DNA of 53,679 nucleotides from Bacteroidales bacterium (GTDB lineage: Bacteria > Bacteroidota > Bacteroidia > Bacteroidales > WCHB1-69), in assembly GCA_017525245.1 (NCBI GenBank), contig JAFXTE010000023.1, positions 1 through 53,679 on the forward strand, in the 5' to 3' direction. Made by a program: the position numbers and the translations under genes. This document shows, one piece after another, positions 26,092-34,602 of this stretch (within the stretch, counting starts at the first letter, position 1; every line of letters begins with the position of its first letter). The notes under the pieces were generated by a model, which was not told the origin of the DNA, did not search any database, and saw only the letters and a program-made list of their open reading frames with translations.

Positions 26092-28932
26092 TTAGCTTTC
26101 ACCTCTTTCTTTATAAGGATTGGACGCCAACATAAAAGCAATTAGTATTGACGTTTCAAGGGCTTCGCCCACAGAATCCACACCAAATCCAGGATTAAGC
26201 CGTCCTGTGAAAGGCAATACCCCACAATACGACAAGAAAAGGTACAAGGATGTGCCTACCCACATAAACATGGCAAGGGTTCGCCAATACACCCATCGCC
26301 CAATACCAATATTAATATTCTCCCGCTCCCCCTTACTTAACGAAACCACGGGGTACACGGCGTTCTTGACAATCAACCAGCAAAGAAGTGCCAATAATCC
26401 GAAATAGACAACGTATGTACTCCAACCGTATGCCCCCAAAAAGCAACCCTGTATTGAAACGTCATTCTGAACCACAGAAGCTTGCCCAGTGGAGACTGAC
26501 GGGTGAAGGATGTGTTCATCATTAGATAAAGGATCTGAAGCGATGCACTCTTTTCCGTTGAACATGTAGTGTTGCATCACACGCACAAACTCCGCATCGC
26601 TTTCTGCATAACGTTTTCCTGATTGGGAGTATTCTTCCCAATTCACAAGTAGATTGACACGTCTTTGCGACCTATTTGAATTAATATCAGAATACGAAGT
26701 AATTAACCATGTCACAAAATAAAACAACAATACCACTACAAGAGTTGTTAGAAATGCCACCCATCCTTCCTTTTCGGGTTGAGGGCCTTTATTTGCACCA
26801 TAAGTTTTCTGTGTTATAATGTACACAAAAAAAATAAAGAAAATAAATCCGACAAAATTTGTAATGTAGCCGAAATCATGACCTCCCCAACAAGAAACAA
26901 TTATAAAAGAAAGGCTTATTCCAAGATAACAAACCATTGCTTTGCTGAAACTCATACCCTCTCCGAGTTTCACTGTACGAAAAGCTCCGCTCATAAATAC
27001 AATTACTAAAAATGTTATAAATGCGGTAGCAAAGTTACCTGAGAGAAACCTTAACAAAAGAATAGCGACAACCCCAACAAGCATTTTCTTCCACCAATCC
27101 CATTTCTCAAAAGTTTCTGAACCCCGTTCAACAACCTCACACAACTTTTCACGAAAAACAAGAACAAGTACAGTAGTTACAAGCATAATGAAATTAGCCA
27201 GCAGAAGTGCATATGGTATATTGAAAAAAGTGTCATTCATGCCATTCATCTTCCCCCATTTACAAATCTTCCAACTTGAGAATGATAACACTTCGGTATT
27301 TACATCACCTGGAAGATAGGACCTTAATACAGAATAAAAGTGAGTGTCGTTCATCTTATCAAAGACGGCACACATTACAATTAAACCCACTAAATACAAA
27401 ACCGGGAATAACCAAGGCCAATTTTTTCTCCATATCGGTTTTGAAAAACTCCTATCCGCCACAATAAATTTCCAATTAATAATGGAAGAAATTCCTAAAA
27501 CCAACAACAACATTAGACAAACTGAGACCATATTCACCCCAAACACATTTTCAAAATAAGGATAAGTAAAGCCAAGTTTCATTGCTATCATTACCTTGCA
27601 AATAATGTATGCAAAATAAATCAAGAATATAGCTGGCATGTATGTTGGCAAAGAATCCATCCAACGCCCCTCATGTTCTTTGGTATTATCATAATTAATT
27701 TTTGGAAGAAGCATCAAAAGCATTAAAACCACACATAAAAACAGGAAAAATAAAGGAACCGTGATGCATGACCATAAAAAAGGTCCATCCAACAATCCAA
27801 CACGCACACTTATCTCACCATTAACTCCCGCTGTGGCTTTTTCAAAAGTTGGGAAACAGTGAGAAGAACGTAACGGTCTGTTATCGCAAAAGATTGTATC
27901 TCCCGAAAATCGCAAGTTGCAGATGTCCGCCGAAACTTGGCTGGAAAACGCTGGAATGGAAAGCATATTGCTCGTTGGAAAGCCACCGTCATCTTGGCGG
28001 TAGGTCAGCAACCCTGAACTTTTTTCAGAGGCACTCTTCAATTCTTCCACACGTTCCACGTATGTGATGGGTTTCGGAAAATAGCAGATCAATTTATCTT
28101 CCTCATTGCGTTCAACCAATACGTGTCCAGCCCCCCATTCAGTTGAAACCACCACAGGCTTGGCTATATAATTGACACTTTTTATGGCAAAATATTCCCT
28201 TTTAACTTTCTTTTCCATGTATGCGGCGGGAGTCATTCTGAAAAATTGCACCTTGGCTTTGCCTCCGAATCGGGAATCGGATCCCGTCATTGCGTACCTT
28301 ATTTCTTTGTTATCGTGATACAATGTGGTCCGGTCATCCAGAATCACAAGTTGACATTTTCCCAGCTTATTGTCCAAAAGGCCTTCTTTATTTCGATAAA
28401 CAAACGATTTAATACCCCTGTCTTTAAAAAAATCATATCCTTGTTGAAATGTCGTATCTAATTCCACCTGCTTTTTCCCGAGAACATAGCGTAACATTAC
28501 ATATTGGTTATCCACCCCTTTGAGCATTTCGGATATGTCTCGAACAGTAATAACAGCGGCTTCTGATTCACCATCTGAGAACGATATGGTAATCCGATCG
28601 TCCTCGCTCAAATCATGTAAATTGGGATTTTTATCATTAATTTTGTAATACCAAAGGCTGTCCGTATTCCTGTATCTTTCGTTAACCTGCCACCTTATGG
28701 AGTCCTTCTCCACAAACACTTCCAAATAGTCATGCGGAACTTTATCAAAACACACATCTGATTCGTCACCAACTGTGAAAGCTTGTGTATTACTTGTCAT
28801 CTCGAAATTGTCAACATGCATCACAACACGGTCATCAATTTGCATAAACATGCTAACACAGATGACAATCAGAATTATTGCCACTGCACAAATTACAGTA
28901 TTCCAAATCTTCACTTTCGTTATTATATCCAT
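26092..28932 (-). CDS. FtsW/RodA/SpoVE (SEDS)-like polytopic protein with large N-terminal soluble domain, 946 residues
   Basis: SEDS proteins polymerise lipid II into glycan strands together with a class B PBP. After one TM helix (residues 12-30) come about 350 soluble, beta-rich residues, then about 12 TM helices. The C-terminal part carries the SEDS pattern: VVQNDVSIQGCFLGAYGWST resembles the TDFxFAxxxEExGxxG segment, with Asp824 at the place of the conserved Asp, and SYCGVLPFTGRLNPGFGVDS followed by VGEAL resembles the GxxPxTGxPLPFxSxGG segment. Ordinary FtsW/RodA are about 400 residues and lack the N-terminal domain. It is the first gene of the operon, with the matching transpeptidase five genes on. 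I judge it a diverged paralogue, not the housekeeping enzyme. Confidence 0.8.
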   Translation of the reverse strand: MDIITKVKIWNTVICAVAIILIVICVSMFMQIDDRVVMHVDNFEMTSNTQAFTVGDESDVCFDKVPHDYLEVFVEKDSIRWQVNERYRNTDSLWYYKINDKNPNLHDLSEDDRITISFSDGESEAAVITVRDISEMLKGVDNQYVMLRYVLGKKQVELDTTFQQGYDFFKDRGIKSFVYRNKEGLLDNKLGKCQLVILDDRTTLYHDNKEIRYAMTGSDSRFGGKAKVQFFRMTPAAYMEKKVKREYFAIKSVNYIAKPVVVSTEWGAGHVLVERNEEDKLICYFPKPITYVERVEELKSASEKSSGLLTYRQDDGGFPTSNMLSIPAFSSQVSADICNLRFSGDTIFCDNRPLRSSHCFPTFEKATAGVNGEISVRVGLLDGPFLWSCITVPLFFLFLCVVLMLLMLLPKINYDNTKEHEGRWMDSLPTYMPAIFLIYFAYIICKVMIAMKLGFTYPYFENVFGVNMVSVCLMLLLVLGISSIINWKFIVADRSFSKPIWRKNWPWLFPVLYLVGLIVMCAVFDKMNDTHFYSVLRSYLPGDVNTEVLSFSSWKICKWGKMNGMNDTFFNIPYALLLANFIMLVTTVLVLVFREKLCEVVERGSETFEKWDWWKKMLVGVVAILLLRFLSGNFATAFITFLVIVFMSGAFRTVKLGEGMSFSKAMVCYLGISLSFIIVSCWGGHDFGYITNFVGFIFFIFFVYIITQKTYGANKGPQPEKEGWVAFLTTLVVVLLFYFVTWLITSYSDINSNRSQRRVNLLVNWEEYSQSGKRYAESDAEFVRVMQHYMFNGKECIASDPLSNDEHILHPSVSTGQASVVQNDVSIQGCFLGAYGWSTYVVYFGLLALLCWLIVKNAVYPVVSLSKGERENINIGIGRWVYWRTLAMFMWVGTSLYLFLSYCGVLPFTGRLNPGFGVDSVGEALETSILIAFMLASNPYKERGES

Positions 28933-29000
28933 TTTTATGCCATATATTCTTTACATACTCAACTTCGCACATTCGCATTGTTAATCTTTACAACACCGCA

Positions 29001-29038
29001 CAAAAAGAAAGTGGAGCTTCAGTTCAACAGTCTCCACT
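29001..29038 (-). terminator. intrinsic-terminator-like hairpin upstream of the SEDS-like gene (possible attenuator)
   Basis: On the minus strand AGTGGAG pairs with CTCCACT (29010-29038), followed by TTTCTTTTTG. A second GC-rich hairpin (GGGGTC...CTCCCC, 29043-29058) lies directly before it. The position, about 70 nt before the operon start and about 240 nt after a promoter box, suits an attenuator or the end of a small RNA. Confidence 0.55.
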
Positions 29039-29244
29039 CGGTGGGGTCTGGACTCCCCGTTAGTAAGATACTGAAGAACAAGCCCCACCTGTTTGTATTT
29101 GGCAATAAATACTCACAAGCAAGCTTGATTTCCGATATCCGTACTAACATTCGCGAATTGTCCAGATTCACCGAGACGGATAAGCGAAAACTCGCTTTCT
29201 TTTCAATAAAAACCGCTGCCCTGCCTTTCGGCAAAACAACGGTG

Positions 29245-29252
29245 CAAAAATA
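29245..29252 (-). promoter_or_regulatory. -7 promoter box of the envelope/GTPase operon leader
   Basis: The minus strand reads TATTTTTGCACCG, a full TAnnTTTG match in the context seen at other starts in this window. It lies 313 nt before the SEDS-like ATG. The -33 region is not convincing. Between it and the ATG I see no credible gene, only a 78-codon frame without protein-like composition. Confidence 0.45.
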
Positions 29253-29291
29253 CATAAATTACGAATATACACAGACAGATGAAATTGACAC

Positions 29292-29321
29292 TGTAGAGAC
29301 GTTTCATGAAACGTCTCTACA
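29292..29321. repeat. perfect 30-bp palindrome
   Basis: TGTAGAGACGTTTCA is followed directly by its exact reverse complement, with no loop. It lies between the uvrA 3' end and the leader promoter. The TGTAGAGACG...CGTCTCTACA outline resembles dispersed REP-like palindromes I know from several bacterial genomes. Confidence 0.85.
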
Positions 29322-29423
29322 ATTTCAGAGGAAAGACACAAAAAAATCCTTCCTCTTGAGTTTTTCCCAAAATCACCCCGAAAACGACAGTTTTGGAAAA
29401 AAACTCGGATAGGAGTATTTCAC

Positions 29424-29451
29424 GCTAACTACTAACTGCTAACTGCTAACC
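29424..29451. repeat. 7-nt-period array (CTAACTA/CTAACTG) at the uvrA 3' end
   Basis: Units CTAACTA, CTAACTG and CTAACTG follow each other. Read on the minus strand they provide the last codons (Val-Ser-Ser) and the TAG stop of uvrA. Confidence 0.8.
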
Positions 29452-32270
29452 TTTTCCCGCAGCCACTCCGCCGTGTAGCTCCCCTCGCACTTTACCAACT
29501 CCTCCGGCGTGCCCTCGAACACGATGCTGCCGCCGCCGTCGCCGCCCTCGGGACCGAGGTCGATGATCCAGTCGGCGCACTTGATGAGTTCGGTGTTGTG
29601 CTCAATGACCAAAACCGTGTTGCCGTGCTCGATCAGCCGGTTGAAGGCATCGTAGAGTTTATGGATGTCATGGAAGTGAAGACCTGTGGTCGGCTCGTCG
29701 AAGATGAAGAGTTTGCGCTGCTTGTCGTCGTCCTGTGCCAAGAAGTTGGCCAATTTCACGCGCTGCGCCTCACCGCCGGATAGGGTGGAGGAGGGTTGTC
29801 CTAACACCAGGTACTCCAGCCCCACGTCTTTCAACGGCTGCAGACGGCGCAAAATATTCGCTGTGATATCATTGGGAGTCAGACTGTTGAAGAAGTCCAA
29901 CGCCTCGTTTACCGTCATGTTCAAGATGTCGTTGATATCTTTGTCGGAAACCTTGATGTCCAAGGCGTCGTCGCGGAAGCGCTTGCCCTGACACGACGGA
30001 CAGACCATCTCCACATCGGCCATGAACTGCATGTTGATATGGATGATGCCCTCGCCTTCACACTCCTCGCAGCGGCCGCCCGCCACGTTGAAGGAGAAGA
30101 ACCCCGCCTTGTAGTTGCGCTGCTTGGACAACGGCTGGGCCGCGTAAAGCTCACGTATATAGTCGAAAATCTTGAGGTAAGTGGCAGGATTGGAGCGAGA
30201 GGAACGCCCGATGGCATCCTGATCGACCATCACCACGCCGTTGACCTTGGTCATGTCGCCCGACACGCCGCCGCAACGGCCCGGCCTCGGCGCATTGGCA
30301 TCACCCAACAGTCGCGCCACAGACGGATAGACGACGTCCGTCACTAACGAGCTCTTGCCCGATCCGCTCACGCCCGTCACCACCGTGAAACACTCCAACG
30401 GAATCTTCACGCTGATGTTCTTGAGGTTGTGCTCGCGGGCATTCTGCACCTCTATATAGTTGCGCCACTTCCGGCGGTATTTCGGCAACGGAATGCGCAT
30501 CACATCTTTACCTTCGGCATCCGGCACCATACCTCGCAAATAGCTGGCTGTCAGATTCTTTTTCTGCGACAACAGCTTGTCGAAAGTGCCAGAGAAGACC
30601 ACTTCACCGCCAAACTGCCCGGCCATGGGACCGATATCGACAATGTAGTCAGCGGCTTTGATGATGGCTTCGTCGTGCTCGACCACAACCACCGTGTTGC
30701 CGATGTCACGAAGCCGTTTCAGCACGTTGATAAGGTTCTGGGTGTCACGTGGATGCAGCCCAATGCTCGGCTCATCAAGGATGTAGAGCGATCCCACGAG
30801 ACTGCTGCCTAACGAGGTAGCGAGGTTGATGCGCTGCGATTCACCGCCCGACAATGTGGAGCAGTTACGGTCCAAGGTCAGGTATCCGAGTCCCACCTCG
30901 TCCAACAGTCCGATACGGGTGGTCAGCTCGCGCATCAGGATCTTGGCGATTTCTTTTTCATTATCGTTTTGATATTCAAAGTTCTCAAAGAATTTCTTCA
31001 GTTCCGAAACCGGCATGTTCTGCAATTCGGCGATGGACTTGCCGTTGACCTTCACGTACTGCGCGTCCTTGCGCAAGCGCGTGCCGTGGCATTCGGGACA
31101 GAGTTCGCGCCCGCGATAGCGCGCCTGCATCACCCGGAACTGGATCTTGTATGTGTTCGCGGCCACGAAATCGAAGAACTGTGTGATGCCATGCACATCG
31201 TGCTTCACATCGCCGTACCAAAGCAGGTTGTACTCCTCTTCGGTAAGGTCGTCGATGGCGCGATAGACAGGGAAGTCGAGTTTGGAGGCATAACGGATGA
31301 AATGGCGTTTCCACTCGCTCATGACCTCGCCGTGCCAGCAGGCCACCGCGTCCTCCGCCACCGACAACGAGCGGTCGGGGAAGACCAGATCGGGGTTCAC
31401 GCCTTCCACCATGCCCGTGCCGGAACAGGTCTTGCACGCCCCGTAAGGATTGTTGAAGCTGAACATGTTCACCGTCGGCTCCTCAAACGTCATGCCGTCG
31501 GCCTCGAAAAAGTTGCTGAAGGACTTCAACACGCTCTTTTTCCCTTCGCGGAGCACCGCACACACGCCCTTTCCTTCCGAAAAAGCCACGTTCACCGCAT
31601 CGGTTACGCGGGTCTGCTGCGCCGCCAAATTGTCGGACTTGAAACGGTCCACCATCACATACAGCTTTTTCGGATCGGGTTCCTTTTCGAACTTGATAAC
31701 ATCATCAATTTCAAATAGTTGCCGATCATACACCATTCTATTGAAGCCCTGTTGCCGGAGAATCAGCAGCTGGTCGCCGACGGAACGCCCTTCGGGAATT
31801 ACCATGGGGGCAAGCACATAAACGCGCTCGCCTTCAGGGGTTTGCATGATGAAACGCAACACATCTTTAACGTCGTGGCGTTTCACCTCCTGTCCGCTCA
31901 CCGGCGAAAAGGTGTGGCCGATGCGGGCGAAGAGCAGCTTCAGGTACTCGTAAATCTCCGTCACGGTGCCCACGGTCGAGCGCGGATTCCGCGACAGGAT
32001 CTGCTGCTCAATGGCGATGGCCGGCGGGATGCCGGTAATGGATTTCACATCGGGCTTCTTCATGCGTCCCATGAACTGCCGGGCATACGAGCTGAGGCTC
32101 TCCACATAGCGCCGCTGCCCCTCCGCGTAGAGTGTGTCGAAGGCCAGCGAAGACTTTCCGGAGCCAGACAACCCCGTGATTACCACGAACTTATTGCGCG
32201 GAATATCCAAATCAATATTCTTCAGGTTGTTGACCTTCGCGCCACGTATGGAAATTTTTTTCTCTTTCAT
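29439..32270 (-). CDS. uvrA: excinuclease ABC subunit A, canonical
   Basis: UvrA is the damage-sensing ABC ATPase dimer of nucleotide excision repair, which loads UvrB. The 943-residue product has the N-terminal [20 protein letters not shown] Walker A, the UvrB-binding and insertion region, zinc modules ([16 protein letters not shown]), [12 protein letters not shown], a second [13 protein letters not shown], the C-terminal zinc finger (CEECEGEG...CPSCQGKR) and [12 protein letters not shown]. Length is standard for UvrA1. The last residues come from the heptamer array and are not part of the conserved protein. Confidence 0.97.
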   Translation of the reverse strand: MKEKKISIRGAKVNNLKNIDLDIPRNKFVVITGLSGSGKSSLAFDTLYAEGQRRYVESLSSYARQFMGRMKKPDVKSITGIPPAIAIEQQILSRNPRSTVGTVTEIYEYLKLLFARIGHTFSPVSGQEVKRHDVKDVLRFIMQTPEGERVYVLAPMVIPEGRSVGDQLLILRQQGFNRMVYDRQLFEIDDVIKFEKEPDPKKLYVMVDRFKSDNLAAQQTRVTDAVNVAFSEGKGVCAVLREGKKSVLKSFSNFFEADGMTFEEPTVNMFSFNNPYGACKTCSGTGMVEGVNPDLVFPDRSLSVAEDAVACWHGEVMSEWKRHFIRYASKLDFPVYRAIDDLTEEEYNLLWYGDVKHDVHGITQFFDFVAANTYKIQFRVMQARYRGRELCPECHGTRLRKDAQYVKVNGKSIAELQNMPVSELKKFFENFEYQNDNEKEIAKILMRELTTRIGLLDEVGLGYLTLDRNCSTLSGGESQRINLATSLGSSLVGSLYILDEPSIGLHPRDTQNLINVLKRLRDIGNTVVVVEHDEAIIKAADYIVDIGPMAGQFGGEVVFSGTFDKLLSQKKNLTASYLRGMVPDAEGKDVMRIPLPKYRRKWRNYIEVQNAREHNLKNISVKIPLECFTVVTGVSGSGKSSLVTDVVYPSVARLLGDANAPRPGRCGGVSGDMTKVNGVVMVDQDAIGRSSRSNPATYLKIFDYIRELYAAQPLSKQRNYKAGFFSFNVAGGRCEECEGEGIIHINMQFMADVEMVCPSCQGKRFRDDALDIKVSDKDINDILNMTVNEALDFFNSLTPNDITANILRRLQPLKDVGLEYLVLGQPSSTLSGGEAQRVKLANFLAQDDDKQRKLFIFDEPTTGLHFHDIHKLYDAFNRLIEHGNTVLVIEHNTELIKCADWIIDLGPEGGDGGGSIVFEGTPEELVKCEGSYTAEWLREKVSS

Positions 32271-32358
32271 AATTTGAGGGCGCGAAAATACGATTTTTTT
32301 GAAGTGGAATTTTCCCTACAGAGAGAAATTACGGAAACAATTGCTGTACCACACTTGC

Positions 32359-32631
32359 TTATTTGTCAGAATAATGACCTCGAAGTGACAATATAAGAAT
32401 GTGTTGCCTTTCTTCTATAGGTTGATATATGATCCTGTTCTGTTTGTCTATGCGACGAGACCAACACCCAGACAAGTTTCCTTTCAAAGGTTCAGGGTGT
32501 CCGATCCCTTTTCTATAATTTTCTTTTATGGAAGCCAATAGTTTGGAAATTTTCTCTTTAACACGTATATCACCTGATTGTTGCCAAAAATCCAAGTCTA
32601 TTTTGGCTGAAGGTAATAGAACTATTTCCAT
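32359..32631 (-). CDS. yoeB: YoeB/Txe-family toxin
   Basis: YoeB toxins are ribosome-dependent mRNA endonucleases with a RelE fold. The 90-residue protein keeps the family signature: IGHPEPLKGNLSGCWSRRID and the terminal RGHYSDK. These contain the usual catalytic Glu (in PEPLKG), Arg (in SRRID) and penultimate-region His. Its ATG lies inside the last codons of the antitoxin gene (10-nt overlap), so translation is coupled. Confidence 0.92.
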   Translation of the reverse strand: MEIVLLPSAKIDLDFWQQSGDIRVKEKISKLLASIKENYRKGIGHPEPLKGNLSGCWSRRIDKQNRIIYQPIEERQHILILSLRGHYSDK

Positions 32632-32831
32632 AAATTATCCAAATCCAAAATTTCATAATCACCCTTTTGGTAAGCAGCTCTCCCTTCTTCCACTTTACGA
32701 ACTATATCAGGATTATATTCAACATCATCGGAATTGTCAATTGACACAACTGCTCCGAGCTTCTTAATGACAGATAGGAGCAAATCTATTTCATGTCTGT
32801 TTTTTGTATAGGTTATCGTTGCGGTACACAT
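32622..32831 (-). CDS. antitoxin of the YoeB-type pair
   Basis: The 69-residue protein (MCTATITYTKNRHEID...) ends with an acidic, amphipathic stretch (ILDLDNLWK) suited to wrapping the toxin. I do not see a clear YefM/Phd sequence pattern; it is assigned mainly by its overlap with yoeB. I chose the ATG at 32831 because a TATTTTTG box lies 22 nt upstream, while an earlier in-frame start at 32864 would lie upstream of the transcription start. Confidence 0.75.
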   Translation of the reverse strand: MCTATITYTKNRHEIDLLLSVIKKLGAVVSIDNSDDVEYNPDIVRKVEEGRAAYQKGDYEILDLDNLWK

Positions 32832-32853
32832 AACTGTTCTTTTTATTACGCTG

Positions 32854-32861
32854 CAAAAATA
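32854..32861 (-). promoter_or_regulatory. -7 promoter box of the toxin-antitoxin operon
   Basis: The minus strand reads TATTTTTGCAGCG, 22 nt before the antitoxin ATG. Confidence 0.55.
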
Positions 32862-33009
32862 CAATATATATGGGACTTGGTCACTATTTGGAGTCGCTTT
32901 TTTTTAGAAAAGTGACAAACAACACGATTCAAATATGTTTTTTGTATTATTCAAATGTTTTTTAGCATGATTTCTAAATAAACAACATTCTGCGGATATG
33001 TATTGTTAA

Positions 33010-34029
33010 TCAGTTATTGATTTCACTTCTTCCGAGCACGTCCACTACCGGCACGTCAAACACCCCCTCCATCGCTTTGACGAGGATGTCGGACGGGAGT
33101 GTAAACCCGCTCGGGGCTACGGGATTAACTGTAACAGCCAATAAATTAGGACGTTTCAACACGCGAAGTCGGCCTCCTTTGCTCAGGAAAAGCTTCAGGT
33201 TCATCGGAGAGACGAACACTTTAGTGAAATCTTTGACGACGACCACACAATTCTTCACTTCGGGTTGCATACGCAAGAAATTCAGCATTATGTCGGTGAG
33301 GATGCCGCTGAGGAAAAGGTGATTGCCGTGCGAGAAAAGTTCGGCCTTGTATTTATCTGACAACAAAGAAGATGGAATATTCAGGGAAACAGGATTCCCG
33401 TCTTCCAAGGCGAAGATGCCATTTTCGATCTGCAAAAGTTCGTCGGCTTTGGAAGTCTCATATTCAGGGAGTTGCATCAGATCATGCAGCTCGGAGGTCT
33501 TCTTCACGATGGTATTGAGGTCGGGGGCAATTGCCGCACCTGTGGAGAGAATCAGCCCGTCAGCGATGGCCGGCGAGGCGTGGCTCTTGCGCGACAACGC
33601 CCCATCCACGATGGTGAGGTCAACGCCATACTCGCTCATTCTGTCCAACAATCTGCGAACGCCGCCCGTGGTCGCCGGTCCCGACAAGATCACCTTGCCC
33701 GCTTGTAACACCCGCGCTGTCACCAAACGCCCTAACGAGGTGCTCTCCTCTGAGAGATCCAATATTTCCGAAAGCAACAAGCGTTGCCGGTAATGGTATT
33801 CCGAAGTCACGAAAATTGTCCCTTCATAGAGCTCGATTTCCGGCTTCTCCGTCTGCGTAACCTGATCCGTCTTCTCCCCGTCAATGCCGATGGAAGTCAC
33901 CGCAGCAACTTTATGTAACACTTTAAGCTGCTCAAGCAAATAATTGAGCGTCACCGTCTTGCCGGTATTTTTTGCCATACCGGTAATGGAGAGGGTGCGA
34001 CAGCGGAGGATGTTATCTATTAATGACAT
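33010..34029 (-). CDS. P-loop protein of unknown role, 339 residues (KamB-like?)
   Basis: Close to the N-terminus LSITGMAKNTGKTVTLNYLL is a P-loop, followed by VTSIGIDGEKTDQVTQTEKP. Further on are VILSGPATTGGVRRLLD and VDLTIVDGALSRKSHASPAI. This pattern reminds me of the P-loop subunit (KamB) of the reactivating factor for B12-dependent lysine 5,6-aminomutase in lysine-fermenting anaerobes. No aminomutase or other lysine-pathway genes are in the window, so that specific role is only a possibility. A nucleotide-dependent chaperone or regulator is the safer reading. The whole length is open with no sign of decay. Confidence 0.55.
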   Translation of the reverse strand: MSLIDNILRCRTLSITGMAKNTGKTVTLNYLLEQLKVLHKVAAVTSIGIDGEKTDQVTQTEKPEIELYEGTIFVTSEYHYRQRLLLSEILDLSEESTSLGRLVTARVLQAGKVILSGPATTGGVRRLLDRMSEYGVDLTIVDGALSRKSHASPAIADGLILSTGAAIAPDLNTIVKKTSELHDLMQLPEYETSKADELLQIENGIFALEDGNPVSLNIPSSLLSDKYKAELFSHGNHLFLSGILTDIMLNFLRMQPEVKNCVVVVKDFTKVFVSPMNLKLFLSKGGRLRVLKRPNLLAVTVNPVAPSGFTLPSDILVKAMEGVFDVPVVDVLGRSEINN

Positions 34030-34051
34030 TGAAAAAATGGTTGTTATCGAA

Positions 34052-34087
34052 TTAGTTAGTAGTTAGCGGTTAGTAGTTAGCAGTTGC
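34052..34087. repeat. 7-nt-period array (GTTAGTA/GTTAGCG)
   Basis: Units ATTAGTT, AGTAGTT, AGCGGTT, AGTAGTT and AGCAGTT lie between two minus-strand genes. The array supplies the last codons and TAA stop of the four-helix-bundle gene. Confidence 0.8.
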
Positions 34088-34459
34088 TTTTTCGAAACAT
34101 TGTTGGGATTTGGGATATTTTTGGGTTTTCGTTATCGCGGATAACATTTTTACAAGTTCTAAATTGTCATTCTTAATGCTTTTATATTGGAAATCAGTAA
34201 TATATCCATTGTCAAACAGCATATCAATCCAATATAACGTTTCTGAAGATTCTTTGTATGCGATATACATTTTTGCATAAAAGTCTTTTCTCGATTGAGC
34301 ACATAACGCCTCGCTTATATTGGCACCAATGCTGGTCCCTGAACGCAAAAGTTGTTTCGACATAACAAACTCCCTTTTTTGTTGCTGTAGATATTGATAC
34401 ATCTTTATGATTCTTGACGCAAAACGCCGACTCTTCTCTTGAACTATACTATGTTTCAT
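34070..34459 (-). CDS. four-helix-bundle protein (S23-intervening-sequence type), 129 residues
   Basis: The residues EFVMSKQLLRSGTSIGANIS, then EALCAQSRKDFYAKMYIAYK, then ESSETLYWID, match the 'four helix bundle protein' family first found within 23S rRNA intervening sequences and now known as free-standing genes in many Bacteroidetes. The function is unknown; binding of nucleic acid or pentamer formation has been proposed. The final five residues (TANY region) are encoded by the heptamer array and are not conserved. Another array lies about 110 nt upstream, so this gene is bracketed by repeats. Confidence 0.88.
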   Translation of the reverse strand: MKHSIVQEKSRRFASRIIKMYQYLQQQKREFVMSKQLLRSGTSIGANISEALCAQSRKDFYAKMYIAYKESSETLYWIDMLFDNGYITDFQYKSIKNDNLELVKMLSAITKTQKYPKSQQCFEKATANY

Positions 34460-34570
34460 GCTTAATTATTTTCTTTTTATTTTCAATTGATTTGCAAAAC
34501 TAAAAAGAAAAACGATTCGCCCACCAAACATCACAAAGAAAGTTCCAACACCCAACAGTTCAAAACCTCC

Positions 34571-34602
34571 AACTACTAACTGCTAACTACTAACTGCTAA
34601 CC
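34571..34602. repeat. 7-nt-period array (CTAACTA/CTAACTG) at the aminopeptidase 3' end
   Basis: Alternating CTAACTA and CTAACTG units; on the minus strand they provide the final Gly codon and TAG stop of the M24 peptidase gene. Confidence 0.8.

Noticed and set aside
29019-29255. 78-codon minus-strand frame in the leader of the large operon
   Set aside because: Its start lies at or before the promoter box, and its end overlaps the terminator hairpin. No protein-like pattern.
28783-29412. 209-codon plus-strand frame opposite the SEDS-like gene start and leader
   Set aside because: Its first part is antisense to the start of a well-supported gene, the composition (many His, Asn, Thr runs) is not protein-like, and it runs through the palindrome and hairpins.
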